From Halorhabdus sp. CBA1104 (GTDB lineage Archaea > Halobacteriota > Halobacteria > Halobacteriales > Haloarculaceae), in assembly GCF_009690625.1 (NCBI RefSeq), contig NZ_CP033878.1:2542001-2606000 (forward strand): a stretch of 64,000 bases of DNA. The letters run 5' to 3'. Position numbers and translations under genes: made by a program. Below are positions 41,039 through 49,384 of the stretch, in pieces. The notes below the pieces were generated by a model. The model did not search any database and had not been told where the DNA came from. It saw nothing but the letters and a program-made list of their open reading frames with translations. The stretch's first letter is position 1. Each line of letters begins with the position of its first letter.

Positions 41039-42727
41039 ATGGATCAGGAGCGACGACGATTTCTTCGACTGAGCGCGATCGGTGCTGGCGTGGCGCTTGC
41101 AGGCTGTGGCGGTCACCTCAACGGGGACGAGGAGACCGACGCGCCGATCGACGACTGGCAGTACGACCCACAACCGCTGACGGAGGGCGGCGCGAGCGGG
41201 AGCAGTTTCCAGACGAATGCCGCCGAGAGTGCCGATCTCGGCTTCGCGGCTGGTGGCGCGAAAAACGTCGCTGACTTCCGGCGAAACATCGAGGCAGGCT
41301 ATCTTCCCATTCCCGAGAGTCTCCCCTACGAGGGCCTGTTTTACAACTACTACTTCGATACCGGCGACTCTGGCGAGTGCTCGTCGCTGTTCTGTCCGTC
41401 CTACGCAACCGCCATTACCGAGGACCCGATCGCCGGGACCACGGACCAGTATTTCACGGTCGGGTTGCAGTCGACGCTGGACACGGATTCCTTCGAGCGC
41501 AAACAGCTCAACGTCGTCATCGTCCTGGACATCTCGGGATCGATGGAGGCCGAATTCGACCAGTACTACTACGACCGCTTTGGTAACAAACACACCGTCG
41601 AGGATAGGGACACCCGCTCGAAGCTAGCCGTCGCCAAAGACGCCCTCCTCGCGCTGACCGAGCATCTTGAGCCGGACGATCGGCTGGGAATCGTTTTGTT
41701 CAACAACGAGGCCAGCGTCGCCAAACCGCTTCGGGACGTCGAGTCGACCGCCATGGACGCGATCCGGGGGCACATCCGCGCGGACATTCGGGCCGGCGGC
41801 GGGACGAATATCGCCGACGGGATGGGCGAGGCTGCGGCCATGCTCGGCGAGTACAGCGACGCCGACCCGACCGAAGTCGAGACCAGACAGATCGTCGTCA
41901 CCGACGCGATGCCCAACCGCGGCCAGACTGGCGACCAGGCCCTGCAAGACCGTCTCGCCGGCTACGCTGCCGACGGTATCCACACGAGTTTCGTCGGCGT
42001 CGGGGTCGACTTCAACCCCGAACTCGTCGATAAAATCACGGCCGTCCGCGGCGCGAACTACCGGTCGGTCCACTCCGCGGACGCCTTCGAATCCTACCTC
42101 GGCGAGGAGTTCGAGTACATGATGACGCCACTGGTGTACGATCTCACGGTGGAACTGGACGCTCCCGGTGCCGTGATCGACACTGTCTATGGCTCGACGG
42201 CGGCCGAGGACGCGACCGCGGACCTTCTGGAAGTCACCACGCTGTTCCCGTCGCCGACCGAGGACGGCAACACGCGTGGCGGCGTCGTCCTCGTCAAACT
42301 CGCCGGTGAGGCTCGCGGTACGGACCTGACGCTGCGGGCCTCCTGGGAGGATCGCTCGGGATCGACCGACGCCACGACGACGGCAATCGAGTTCCCCGAC
42401 GAGGCCCCGGAGTCCTTCGGAAACACCGGTATCCGGAAGGCTGTCTTCCTGGCCCGGTATGCCGACCTCCTGAAAAACTGGCTGATCCACGAACGCGACC
42501 CCGCTCGGATCGAAGTGACGGCCGACGGTGCTGTCGAGGCACCGCCCGCGGACCTGCCCCGTGGCGAGTGGGAACAGCAATCCCAGCCACTGTCCGTCTC
42601 GGACCCGTACGTCTCCCGGCTCGAACGGTTCCGCGAGTACGCCAGGAGCGAAATCGATACCATCGGTGACAAGCGACTCGATCGGGAACTGGAGACGATC
42701 GAGACAATTCTCGCCGCTGGCGAGTGA
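41039..42727 (+). CDS. Tat lipoprotein with von Willebrand factor A domain
   Basis: 562 residues from ATG 41039. The twin-arginine signal MDQERRRFLRLSAIGAGVALAGC has lipobox cysteine 23. The vWA domain (about 157-345) has the MIDAS LDISGSME (Asp164, Ser166, Ser168), the threonine of GGGTNIADGMGEAAAML and the DAM of VVTDAM. A beta-rich C-terminal part (about 380-560) resembles vWA-associated sandwiches (CoxE/YfbK-like). vWA domains bind metal and protein ligands on the cell surface. Length and layout match YfbK-type lipoproteins. Confidence 0.85.
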   Translation: MDQERRRFLRLSAIGAGVALAGCGGHLNGDEETDAPIDDWQYDPQPLTEGGASGSSFQTNAAESADLGFAAGGAKNVADFRRNIEAGYLPIPESLPYEGLFYNYYFDTGDSGECSSLFCPSYATAITEDPIAGTTDQYFTVGLQSTLDTDSFERKQLNVVIVLDISGSMEAEFDQYYYDRFGNKHTVEDRDTRSKLAVAKDALLALTEHLEPDDRLGIVLFNNEASVAKPLRDVESTAMDAIRGHIRADIRAGGGTNIADGMGEAAAMLGEYSDADPTEVETRQIVVTDAMPNRGQTGDQALQDRLAGYAADGIHTSFVGVGVDFNPELVDKITAVRGANYRSVHSADAFESYLGEEFEYMMTPLVYDLTVELDAPGAVIDTVYGSTAAEDATADLLEVTTLFPSPTEDGNTRGGVVLVKLAGEARGTDLTLRASWEDRSGSTDATTTAIEFPDEAPESFGNTGIRKAVFLARYADLLKNWLIHERDPARIEVTADGAVEAPPADLPRGEWEQQSQPLSVSDPYVSRLERFREYARSEIDTIGDKRLDRELETIETILAAGE

Positions 42728-42786
42728 CCGGGACGGCCCTCCCGCGCCCGGAAAAGTGTTATGCGTCCGTCGCGTACCGCCGATCG

Positions 42787-43884
42787 ATGCTGCTGGTCCT
42801 CTGTGTGGACCTCGACGACGACGTCGGGCGCAAGACGGCCGTCGAAACACCCGTCGTTGGCCGAGACGCCGTCGAGGACGCGGCGGTCGCGTTGGCGACG
42901 GTCGACCCCGAGGACAGCGACTCGAACGTCCTCTTCGAGGGCGTCCACCTCTACGACGAACTGACTGCCGAGGGCAGCGAGACAGTCGAGGTCGCTGCGG
43001 TGACCGGCCGGGAGGGGGCCGACGTCGAGGCCAATCGGGCGATCGGCGCGGAGATCGATACTGTCCTCGCGCGACTCACCACCGGCGAAGACGTTCGCGC
43101 GATCGTCGTCACGGACGGTGCCCAAGACGAGAGTGTTCTGCCCGCGATTCGATCACGGATGGACATCGACGGGGTTCGTCGCGTGGTCGTCCGCCAGGCC
43201 GAGGACTTAGAATCGATGTACTACACGATCAAGCAGGTGCTCAACGATCCCGAGACGCGGGGCACGATCCTCGTTCCACTCGGCATCCTCCTGTTGATCT
43301 ATCCGCTGGCAGCGCTGGCGAATACGCTGGGGATGCCGGGCGACGCCTTCGGCGTCGGCTCCGGCTTGCTCGGCCTGTATCTCCTCTCGCGTGGCTTGGG
43401 GTTAGGCGAGGCGATCGACGGTGCCGTCGAGCGCGCTCGATCGAGTCTCTATGCCGGTCGCGTGACACTGGTGACCTACGTTGTCGCACTGGCGCTGTTG
43501 GGTATCGGCGGCGCCAGCGGCCTGGAGATGCTGGATTCGGTCCGCCAGCAATCCACCGTGCTCGGCGTCGGCGAGACGATCGCGGCCGTCGTCGCCGGCT
43601 CGATCCACTGGCTGGCTGCCGCGGGGATTACCTCCAGTCTCGGCCAGGTTACCGACGAATACCTCGCCGGTGCGTTCCGTTGGCGGTACCTGAACGCCCC
43701 CTTCTACATCCTCGCCATCGCCGGGATCGGTAACGCCGTCAGTTTCTACGTCCTCGGCGAGGTGACGCTGTCGTATCTGGCGATGATGCTGACCGCCGGG
43801 ACGCTGCTGGGACTCTTTAGTACGCTTGCCTTTGCCGTCGCCGAATCTCGTCTCGGCGAGACCGAGGGGCGACCGAGTGTCTGA
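42787..43884 (+). CDS. DUF373-family membrane protein
   Basis: 365 residues from ATG 42787. The N-terminus LLVLCVDLDDDVGRKTAVETPVVGRDAVEDAAVALATVDPEDSDSN matches the archaeal DUF373 pattern. The soluble part (about 1-165) is followed by a C-terminal half with about six hydrophobic helices (ILVPLGILLLIYPLAALANT, VTYVVALALLGIGGASG, MMLTAGTLLGLFSTLAFAVA). Function unknown. The start lies close (59 nt) after the vWA lipoprotein stop. Confidence 0.85.
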   Translation: MLLVLCVDLDDDVGRKTAVETPVVGRDAVEDAAVALATVDPEDSDSNVLFEGVHLYDELTAEGSETVEVAAVTGREGADVEANRAIGAEIDTVLARLTTGEDVRAIVVTDGAQDESVLPAIRSRMDIDGVRRVVVRQAEDLESMYYTIKQVLNDPETRGTILVPLGILLLIYPLAALANTLGMPGDAFGVGSGLLGLYLLSRGLGLGEAIDGAVERARSSLYAGRVTLVTYVVALALLGIGGASGLEMLDSVRQQSTVLGVGETIAAVVAGSIHWLAAAGITSSLGQVTDEYLAGAFRWRYLNAPFYILAIAGIGNAVSFYVLGEVTLSYLAMMLTAGTLLGLFSTLAFAVAESRLGETEGRPSV

Positions 43885-43930
43885 CCCGAACCCGGGCGCT
43901 TTTTGTTTCTGCTCGCCACAGCACTGACGG

Positions 43931-44005
43931 GGGCACGTAGCTCAGTCCGGATAGAGCGTCGGACTTCTAATCCGACGGTCGTGGGTTCGAATCCCACCGT
44001 GCCCG
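43931..44005 (+). tRNA. tRNA-Arg (TCT anticodon)
   Basis: The cloverleaf is complete: acceptor GGGCACG/CGUGCCC, anticodon stem CGGAC/GUCCG-like (GUCGGACU UCU AAUCCGAC) with anticodon UCU, T-arm GUGGGUUCGAAUCCCAC, discriminator G. 75 nt. The tRNA reads AGA/AGG codons. No integration repeat is seen beside it. Confidence 0.95.
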
Positions 44006-44194
44006 TCCACCTTTTTAGGTCGTCGCCTTTCCTCGGCCGCCGGTGGCGGCCTGCGGGAAGGCTCCTCGCAAAAACGTGGGCGAAAAACGACCCGAGCGGT
44101 CGCTTCGCTCCCGCTCGGTGAACCGGCTCGCGTCGCTCGCCGGACGCCTTCACCAGACAGTGAGAAACAGACTATCCAGTGGCCGGTGGACGAC

Positions 44195-45289
44195 TTATTC
44201 TTCGAACCCGTCTTCGAACCGGAAGGTCCCGTCTCGCTGGATAATCTCGCCGTCGACCTCGATGAACGAATCCTCGCTCATGTCGACGATCATGTCGACG
44301 TGGACCGCCGAATCGTTGTGTTCGTTGCCCTCGCCGACACACTCGTCGTAGGCTCGTCCGACCGCCAGGTGGACGGTATCGCCCATCTTCTCGTCGAACA
44401 GCATGTTGTAGCTGAACTCGTCGATGTCGCGGTTCATCCCGATGCCGAGTTCGCCAACGCGGCGGGCACCGTCGTCGGTCTCTAAGACTTCCGTCAGGAT
44501 CTCTTCGTTCTTCTCGGCGCTGTGCTCGACGACTTCGCCGCCCTCGAAGACGAGGTGGACGCCCGTGACTTCCCGCCCCTGGTGGTAGAGTGGCTTATCG
44601 AAGAACACCTCGCCGTCGAGGCTATCGGGGACGGGCGCGGTGAAGACTTCGCCACCGGGCAGGTTCTTCTCGCCGTAGTCGTTGAGCGTCCCGTTGCCCG
44701 CGATGGACATCGTGAGATCGGTCCGATCGCCGGAGACGATCCGGACTTTTTCGGCGGGATCGAGGATTTCGGTCAACTGGGACTGGTGGTCACGGACGTC
44801 GTCCCAGTCTTTGAGGATGGCGTCCCAGACGAAGTTCTCGTAGCCTTCGGTGCTCATCTCGGCGAGTTGGGCGTTTGCCGGCGCGGGATACTGGGTGAGA
44901 CACCAGCGCTTGCCGAGGCGTTCGTTCAGCAGCGGCCGCTGGGCCTTGTCGTATTCGCTGCGGACGGACGGGTCGACGTCGCTCTCTTGGGTCACGTTGT
45001 CGCTGGCCCGAATGGCGATGTAGGCGTCCATCTCCTCGTACAGCGCCATGACGTGACTTGGCGTCTCGAAGTCGCCGTCGTGATTCCGGAGGAAGGCCCG
45101 CCGGAACCGGGAGCCAGTTCGTTCCGAAACCACCAGCGGATGGGCACCGACGGCAGCGATTTCCTCGTGGAGCGCGGTCACCAGATCCTCGGCGACCGGG
45201 TGGGCGTCGATGACCACGTTGTCGCCGGCCTTGAGGTCGATCGAGTGGTTACAGATGACTTGTGCCTGTTCGCGGATGCGCGGATCCAT
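44195..45289 (-). CDS. M29-family aminopeptidase (thermophilic-type)
   Basis: 364 residues from ATG 45289; the longer in-frame track to 45748 is not credible. M29 signatures: FSYNMLFDEKMGDTVHLAVGRAYDECVGEGNEHNDSAVHVDMIVDM (about 305-350), with metal-ligand glutamate, histidine and aspartate in the last part, and VTGVHLVFEGGEVVEHSAEKNEE. M29 aminopeptidases are cytoplasmic two-metal exopeptidases that release N-terminal residues. A 42-residue membrane protein gene lies 71 nt upstream on the same strand. Confidence 0.9.
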   Translation of the reverse strand: MDPRIREQAQVICNHSIDLKAGDNVVIDAHPVAEDLVTALHEEIAAVGAHPLVVSERTGSRFRRAFLRNHDGDFETPSHVMALYEEMDAYIAIRASDNVTQESDVDPSVRSEYDKAQRPLLNERLGKRWCLTQYPAPANAQLAEMSTEGYENFVWDAILKDWDDVRDHQSQLTEILDPAEKVRIVSGDRTDLTMSIAGNGTLNDYGEKNLPGGEVFTAPVPDSLDGEVFFDKPLYHQGREVTGVHLVFEGGEVVEHSAEKNEEILTEVLETDDGARRVGELGIGMNRDIDEFSYNMLFDEKMGDTVHLAVGRAYDECVGEGNEHNDSAVHVDMIVDMSEDSFIEVDGEIIQRDGTFRFEDGFEE

Positions 45290-45360
45290 GACGCCACTGT
45301 CTTCTCGACCGTCGGGCAAACCAGTTTCGTCCCGACGTGGGTCTCTGTCCGTCGCGGGCG

Positions 45361-45489
45361 TCAGCTGCCGCCTTTCCCGTCGCGGACGCCTTCCTTGAAC
45401 CCGGTCGCGATTCGCCGGAGAAACAGGTAGACGAAGAGGACGAACCCCAGCATGACTACGACCATGCCCACCAGCACCGGATCGACCAT
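45361..45489 (-). CDS. 42-residue single-pass membrane protein
   Basis: ATG 45489 to TGA 45361-45363. The product is MVDPVLVGMVVVMLGFVLFVYLFLRR followed by a short basic/gly tail (IATGFKEGVRDGKGGS). The first 24 residues form one transmembrane helix, so the C-terminus faces the cytoplasm if the tail follows the positive-inside rule. It is conserved in haloarchaea as I recall, but of unknown function. It precedes the M29 aminopeptidase gene by 71 nt. Confidence 0.65.
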   Translation of the reverse strand: MVDPVLVGMVVVMLGFVLFVYLFLRRIATGFKEGVRDGKGGS

Positions 45490-45604
45490 GGGCGCGGGTT
45501 ACACGGGGGCGATGATAGGTGTTTCGTCGGCGTGGTGGTTGGATGTGACTGCTCGGCGCCGTCCCCGGAACCTTTTCCTGGCCCCTCTCAGAACACGAAC
45601 GCGT

Positions 45605-46414
45605 ATGTCTCTGCTGCCCTCGGAGCCGGACACGTCCCCAACCGAGGAGTCCGATCCGCGCGTCATCGGGGTCGACAGCGACGCCGCCGACGATCTCATC
45701 GCGGCACTCTCCTCGGAGACGGCGCGTGCGATCCTCGCTTCCCTCCACGACGACCCCGCCCCGCCCTCGAAACTGGCCGAGGAAGTCGAGACGTCACTCC
45801 AGAACGTCCAGTATCACCTCGAGAACCTCGCCGACGCCGGTGCCGTCGAGGTGATCGATACAGTCTACTCCGAGAAGGGGCGCGAGATGGACGTCTACGC
45901 GCCGGCCGATCGGCCGCTGGTCATCTTCGCCGGCGAGGAATCGAGAACCCCCTCGCTCAGACAGGTGCTCTCCCGATTGCTCGGCGGCGTCGGTGCGTTG
46001 GGACTTGCCAGTCTCGTCGTCCAGTCGCTGCTCGGTGACCGGGTGCCCAGATCCGGTGGCTCCCAACCCGTTGGCGACGGCGGCGTGAATGGGACGGCGA
46101 CCGCGACTGCATACGCCGATGGCGGTCACACGGTAGAGACGACCCCGATCGCCAACTCGGAGGCGGCGTCTCCGATGCCGACCGAACAAGCCATGGAGAC
46201 GACGACTCCCTCCGAGACCGCAATCGAGACAGCGACCCAGACAGCTACCGACTCGCCTACGCCTGCCGAGACGGCGACGCCGACCGAGACGATAACCGAG
46301 ACGGTGACGACTGTCGCCGACCCCGGTGGCGGACTCCCGCCGGGGGTGCTCTTTTTTGCCGGCGGGCTGGCGGCGCTCGTGATCGTCACTGCCCTCTGGT
46401 ATCTCTGGCGGTGA
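45605..46414 (+). CDS. ArsR-like winged-helix protein with membrane segments
   Basis: 269 residues from ATG 45605. The HTH domain (about 22-90) is LIAALSSETARAILASLHDDPAPPSKLAEEVETSLQNVQYHLENLADAGAVEVIDTVYSEKGREMDVYAPA, an ArsR/HTH_20 fold. A membrane segment follows at about 120-137 (LGGVGALGLASLVVQSLL), then a Thr/Glu/Pro-rich linker and a second C-terminal helix (GVLFFAGGLAALVIVTALWYLW). Membrane-tethered regulators of this type recur in haloarchaea; the target is unknown. The linker (about 60 residues) is unusual for a DNA-binding protein. Confidence 0.8.
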   Translation: MSLLPSEPDTSPTEESDPRVIGVDSDAADDLIAALSSETARAILASLHDDPAPPSKLAEEVETSLQNVQYHLENLADAGAVEVIDTVYSEKGREMDVYAPADRPLVIFAGEESRTPSLRQVLSRLLGGVGALGLASLVVQSLLGDRVPRSGGSQPVGDGGVNGTATATAYADGGHTVETTPIANSEAASPMPTEQAMETTTPSETAIETATQTATDSPTPAETATPTETITETVTTVADPGGGLPPGVLFFAGGLAALVIVTALWYLWR

Positions 46415-46554
46415 CGGCTCCCGCGAGGCAGGTCTGGGCGTCGTTCCCGTTTACGGTGGCTCAAACGATTGTTTGAACGTCCGGAGGGTCTTTTGTCGCT
46501 GGTCTCTTTTCTTCGATGCGCTGACTTGCTTTGGCCCTCCCGACCACGTTCCCC

Positions 46555-47067
46555 TCATTCCATATCGACACAGCGGCGGGAGACTGACTCGCCCTCCACG
46601 TTTCGAACGTCGACCGCTATCCTCCCGTCTCTGCCCTGCAACTGCGCGTACGTCGGGGGACCACCGCGTGGATCGGCGTGGCTCCCCGGATTGACCACCG
46701 GCAGGCCCCCGATCTCCTCGATTCCTGGCCGGTGGGTGTGGCCGACGATCGCGAGGTCGGCCTCTCGCTCTCGCCCGAGAAGCGGTAGCGTCGTCGAGTC
46801 GTGCTCGTGGCCGTGGGTAACCAGCAGCGTCCAGCCCTCCCAGTCGACGGTCCTCACCCTCGGCAACCGATCACACAGTGCCGGCGTGTCGCTGTTTCCC
46901 TGGACGGCCAGCAGCTCCTCGGCCCGTCGGTCGAAGGCATCGTGGACTGCCGGCGTCGTGAAATCGCCCGCGTGGACGACGTACTCGGCGTCTTCGAGTG
47001 TTTGGTCCGCCGATTCGGACAGCTGGGGACTGTCGGTCTCGTGGGTGTCCGCGAAGACGGCGATCAT
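46555..47067 (-). CDS. Metallophosphoesterase (YfcE/MJ0936-type)
   Basis: 170 residues. Calcineurin-like motifs: MIAVFADTHET (DTH), VVHAGDFTTP (GDF), VQGNSDTPALCDRLP (GNSD), LLVTHGHEHD and VGHTHRPG (GHxH pair), all the metal ligands of a binuclear phosphodiesterase. Small YfcE-like enzymes hydrolyse phosphodiesters. Substrate unknown. Convergent with no gene; it is 75 nt from the CDF transporter start on the other side. Confidence 0.92.
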   Translation of the reverse strand: MIAVFADTHETDSPQLSESADQTLEDAEYVVHAGDFTTPAVHDAFDRRAEELLAVQGNSDTPALCDRLPRVRTVDWEGWTLLVTHGHEHDSTTLPLLGREREADLAIVGHTHRPGIEEIGGLPVVNPGSHADPRGGPPTYAQLQGRDGRIAVDVRNVEGESVSRRCVDME

Positions 47068-47142
47068 AGCGGGTGATCGGGTGCAGTCCTCAAAACCGCC
47101 CCGACCCCGACCTACTTGTGACTGCCCGGCCCAGCGTTGGGC

Positions 47143-48096
47143 ATGGCTGGTAGTCGCTCGGTCGTCATCGCCGCATTGATCGCAAACGGCGCGATCGCGA
47201 TCCTGAAGTTCGGAGCGTTTCTGTTGACCGGCAGCGCTGCGATGCTCTCAGAGACGTATCACTCGATCTCAGACACCGGCAACCAGGTCTTCCTGTTGAT
47301 CGGCATTCGCTATGGTGCTCGCGAGGCCGACCGTCGCCATCCGTTCGGCTACGGGAAGGCCCAGTTCTTCTACTCGTTTCTGGTGTCGGTGTTCCTGTTT
47401 GGCATTGCCGGCTGGGAGAGCGTCAAACACGGCTACGCGAAACTAACCGAGGGGGGCCACGCAGTCGAGGCCCAAGCCCCGGAACTGTTCGGCTACGTCA
47501 TCGAGCCAGTCTACGTCAATTACGCGGTCCTGCTGGGTGCGATCGCTTTCGAGACCTACGCGTTCGTCAAAGCCTACCGGGTCATGCGCGACCAGATCGA
47601 CGAACACGGCTGGTCGGGCTTTCGTGAGGCCTTCCGGAAGACCAGTGACGTGACGACGCTGACGGCCTTGACCGAGGACACCATCGCCCTGAGTGGGGCC
47701 GGGATCGCGCTGCTCGGCATCTTCCTGTCACGACAGACCGGGATCGCGGCCTTCGACGCGGCCGCCGCACTGCTGATCGGCCTCATGCTGATGGGCTTTG
47801 CCGTCGCGCTGGCCTGGGAGAACAAACGCCTGTTGCTCGGGGAGAGTCTCCCGAAAGAAGACGAACGCGAGCTTCGCGAGATCGTCGCCGACGGCGAGGG
47901 TGTCAGCGAAATCATCGACTTCCGGACGGTGCTGTTCGGGACCGATCGGGTGCTCGTCGCGGCGGACGTGGCGTTCGATCCCGCCTTCGACACCGACGAG
48001 ATGGACGACCGGATCACCGCCATCGAGGACGCACTTGTCGCCGCCGACGAGTCGGTCAAGAAGGTCTACGTCGAACCCGAGACTCGTTCCGAGTGA
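47143..48096 (+). CDS. Cation diffusion facilitator (CDF) family transporter
   Basis: 317 residues from ATG 47143 (a TTG start at 47137 is weaker). About six hydrophobic helices, with MLSETYHSISDTGNQVFLLIGIRYGAREADRRHPFGYGKAQFFYSFLVSVFLFG in the first half. The cation-site HxxxD pattern (YHSISD) and the second acidic pattern ALTEDTIALSG are seen. A C-terminal cytoplasmic domain (about 225-317) follows. CDF proteins export Zn2+, Fe2+ or Mn2+ using proton exchange. Specificity not determinable. Confidence 0.92.
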   Translation: MAGSRSVVIAALIANGAIAILKFGAFLLTGSAAMLSETYHSISDTGNQVFLLIGIRYGAREADRRHPFGYGKAQFFYSFLVSVFLFGIAGWESVKHGYAKLTEGGHAVEAQAPELFGYVIEPVYVNYAVLLGAIAFETYAFVKAYRVMRDQIDEHGWSGFREAFRKTSDVTTLTALTEDTIALSGAGIALLGIFLSRQTGIAAFDAAAALLIGLMLMGFAVALAWENKRLLLGESLPKEDERELREIVADGEGVSEIIDFRTVLFGTDRVLVAADVAFDPAFDTDEMDDRITAIEDALVAADESVKKVYVEPETRSE

Positions 48097-48119
48097 GGAG
48101 GTCTCTCTTTCAAGCGATC

Positions 48120-49307
48120 CTAGTTTCTTCGGAACAGTTCTAGGTACGTCGGCACGTGCAACGTGGTGATCGGTGTTTTGACGCCGGGAGCAGCTATCTG
48201 CGGTTGTAGCGTCTGTTCCGGGCCGCCTCCTTCCGTGAAGGTCACCGGGGGACCCTCCGTCGCAGTGACCGTGTTGTTCTGTTCGTCAACGGTGGTATTC
48301 AACGGAAGATATGTTTGCAGCGTCCAGTTGAAGACGAACAATGAGAGATTCCCTTCGTCGGCTCCGTTCGGGAGTTCGGATTCGTTGTATTGCATCGTGA
48401 CCGTCGCGTTCTCAATGGGGCCGTCGACGTTCGGATCGACGATCGGCGTCACCCTCCAGTCCGGGACGTCTTCGTTGTGGAGGAACGGTTCTTCGTTTCG
48501 TTCGAGGGTGATGCCATCCAAGCTGTCGACCGTTGTTGTCACGGTCAACCGGGTATCGAGACCCGTGTGGTTGACGACGACCGTGCCGATGTCATCTCTC
48601 TCACTGACATGTTGGCCCTGTAAGTCTGCTGTCCAGGCAGGCGGCCTGACAGACTGCCCGGCCGCATCGAGTGAAAACCCGGACTGTATCTCTATTTCTC
48701 CGTCGTGTACCGTCCCTACGAAAGCGGTATACATGAGACCTCGATCGTCCGTGACGATTCGCACATAGGGCTGGCTATCGGTCTCCGTCGAGGAGTTCAC
48801 GTCTGTCTTCAGTACGTACCGCGTGTGACCGTCCCGTTCGATCACCTCGGTTACTGTGAGTGCCAGACCGACGTGTTCCAGTACAGATGCGCCTGTTGGC
48901 GTATTTTTCGTTCTCGGTCTGACCGTTCGTCGGACTACAGCGGCTTGTTCCTGATACCCATACTCTCTGTCCGCAGTCACGACGTGTGTCCGACTGACGT
49001 CGATCTCTTCGATCGGGAGGCCACTGCTGTCACCCGGAACTCTGATTCGAGTGTTTCTGACGTGTTCAATCGTGTAGCGTATATCCGCCATCGCTTCGGT
49101 ATGGCCCTCTCGCAACCGCGCTGGGGAGACCCGCTCACCGATCTCGAATCGACTGTTCTCGGCACTCTCTTGCGGTGTTACGGCGGATTGCGTTCCCGTC
49201 TCGGTGGGTGTCGTTTCTGTGGCCGTTGTCGTCGTCGTCTGGATTCCGGAGCAACCGGCGAGTGCGATACAGACGATCAAAAGGACAAATATACCGGCCC
49301 GACGCAT
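48120..49307 (-). CDS. Lipoprotein with a module shared with the giant surface protein
   Basis: 395 residues. The signal MRRAGIFVLLIVCIALAGC has lipobox cysteine 19, followed by a Thr-rich linker. The mature domain is beta-rich. A segment near the C-terminus, VTMQYNESELPNGADEGNLSLFVFNWTLQTYLPLNTTVDEQNNTVT, closely matches residues 609-653 of the 1535-residue surface protein (VTIEYDDSLPAASNESDLMVVTYDREKQLYVPLNSTIDAANNTVT). I recognise no established family. It is convergent with CDF and divergent from the helicase, sharing the promoter region 49308-49384. Confidence 0.75.
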   Translation of the reverse strand: MRRAGIFVLLIVCIALAGCSGIQTTTTTATETTPTETGTQSAVTPQESAENSRFEIGERVSPARLREGHTEAMADIRYTIEHVRNTRIRVPGDSSGLPIEEIDVSRTHVVTADREYGYQEQAAVVRRTVRPRTKNTPTGASVLEHVGLALTVTEVIERDGHTRYVLKTDVNSSTETDSQPYVRIVTDDRGLMYTAFVGTVHDGEIEIQSGFSLDAAGQSVRPPAWTADLQGQHVSERDDIGTVVVNHTGLDTRLTVTTTVDSLDGITLERNEEPFLHNEDVPDWRVTPIVDPNVDGPIENATVTMQYNESELPNGADEGNLSLFVFNWTLQTYLPLNTTVDEQNNTVTATEGPPVTFTEGGGPEQTLQPQIAAPGVKTPITTLHVPTYLELFRRN

Positions 49308-49325
49308 GTAAATACAAATATACAG

Positions 49326-49362
49326 CTACGTTATATATCTATGGATGGCGAGCACTTTTATC
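49326..49362. promoter_or_regulatory. Divergent core promoters between lipoprotein and helicase
   Basis: ACGTTATATATCTATGG at 49328-49344, read on the minus strand, gives a TATA box about 25-30 nt upstream of the lipoprotein ATG at 49307. On the plus strand ACTTTTATCC at about 49353-49362 sits about 25-32 nt upstream of the helicase GTG at 49385. Both fit leaderless haloarchaeal promoters. Confidence 0.5.
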
Positions 49363-49384
49363 CGATAGAATCGAACGGCGAGAC

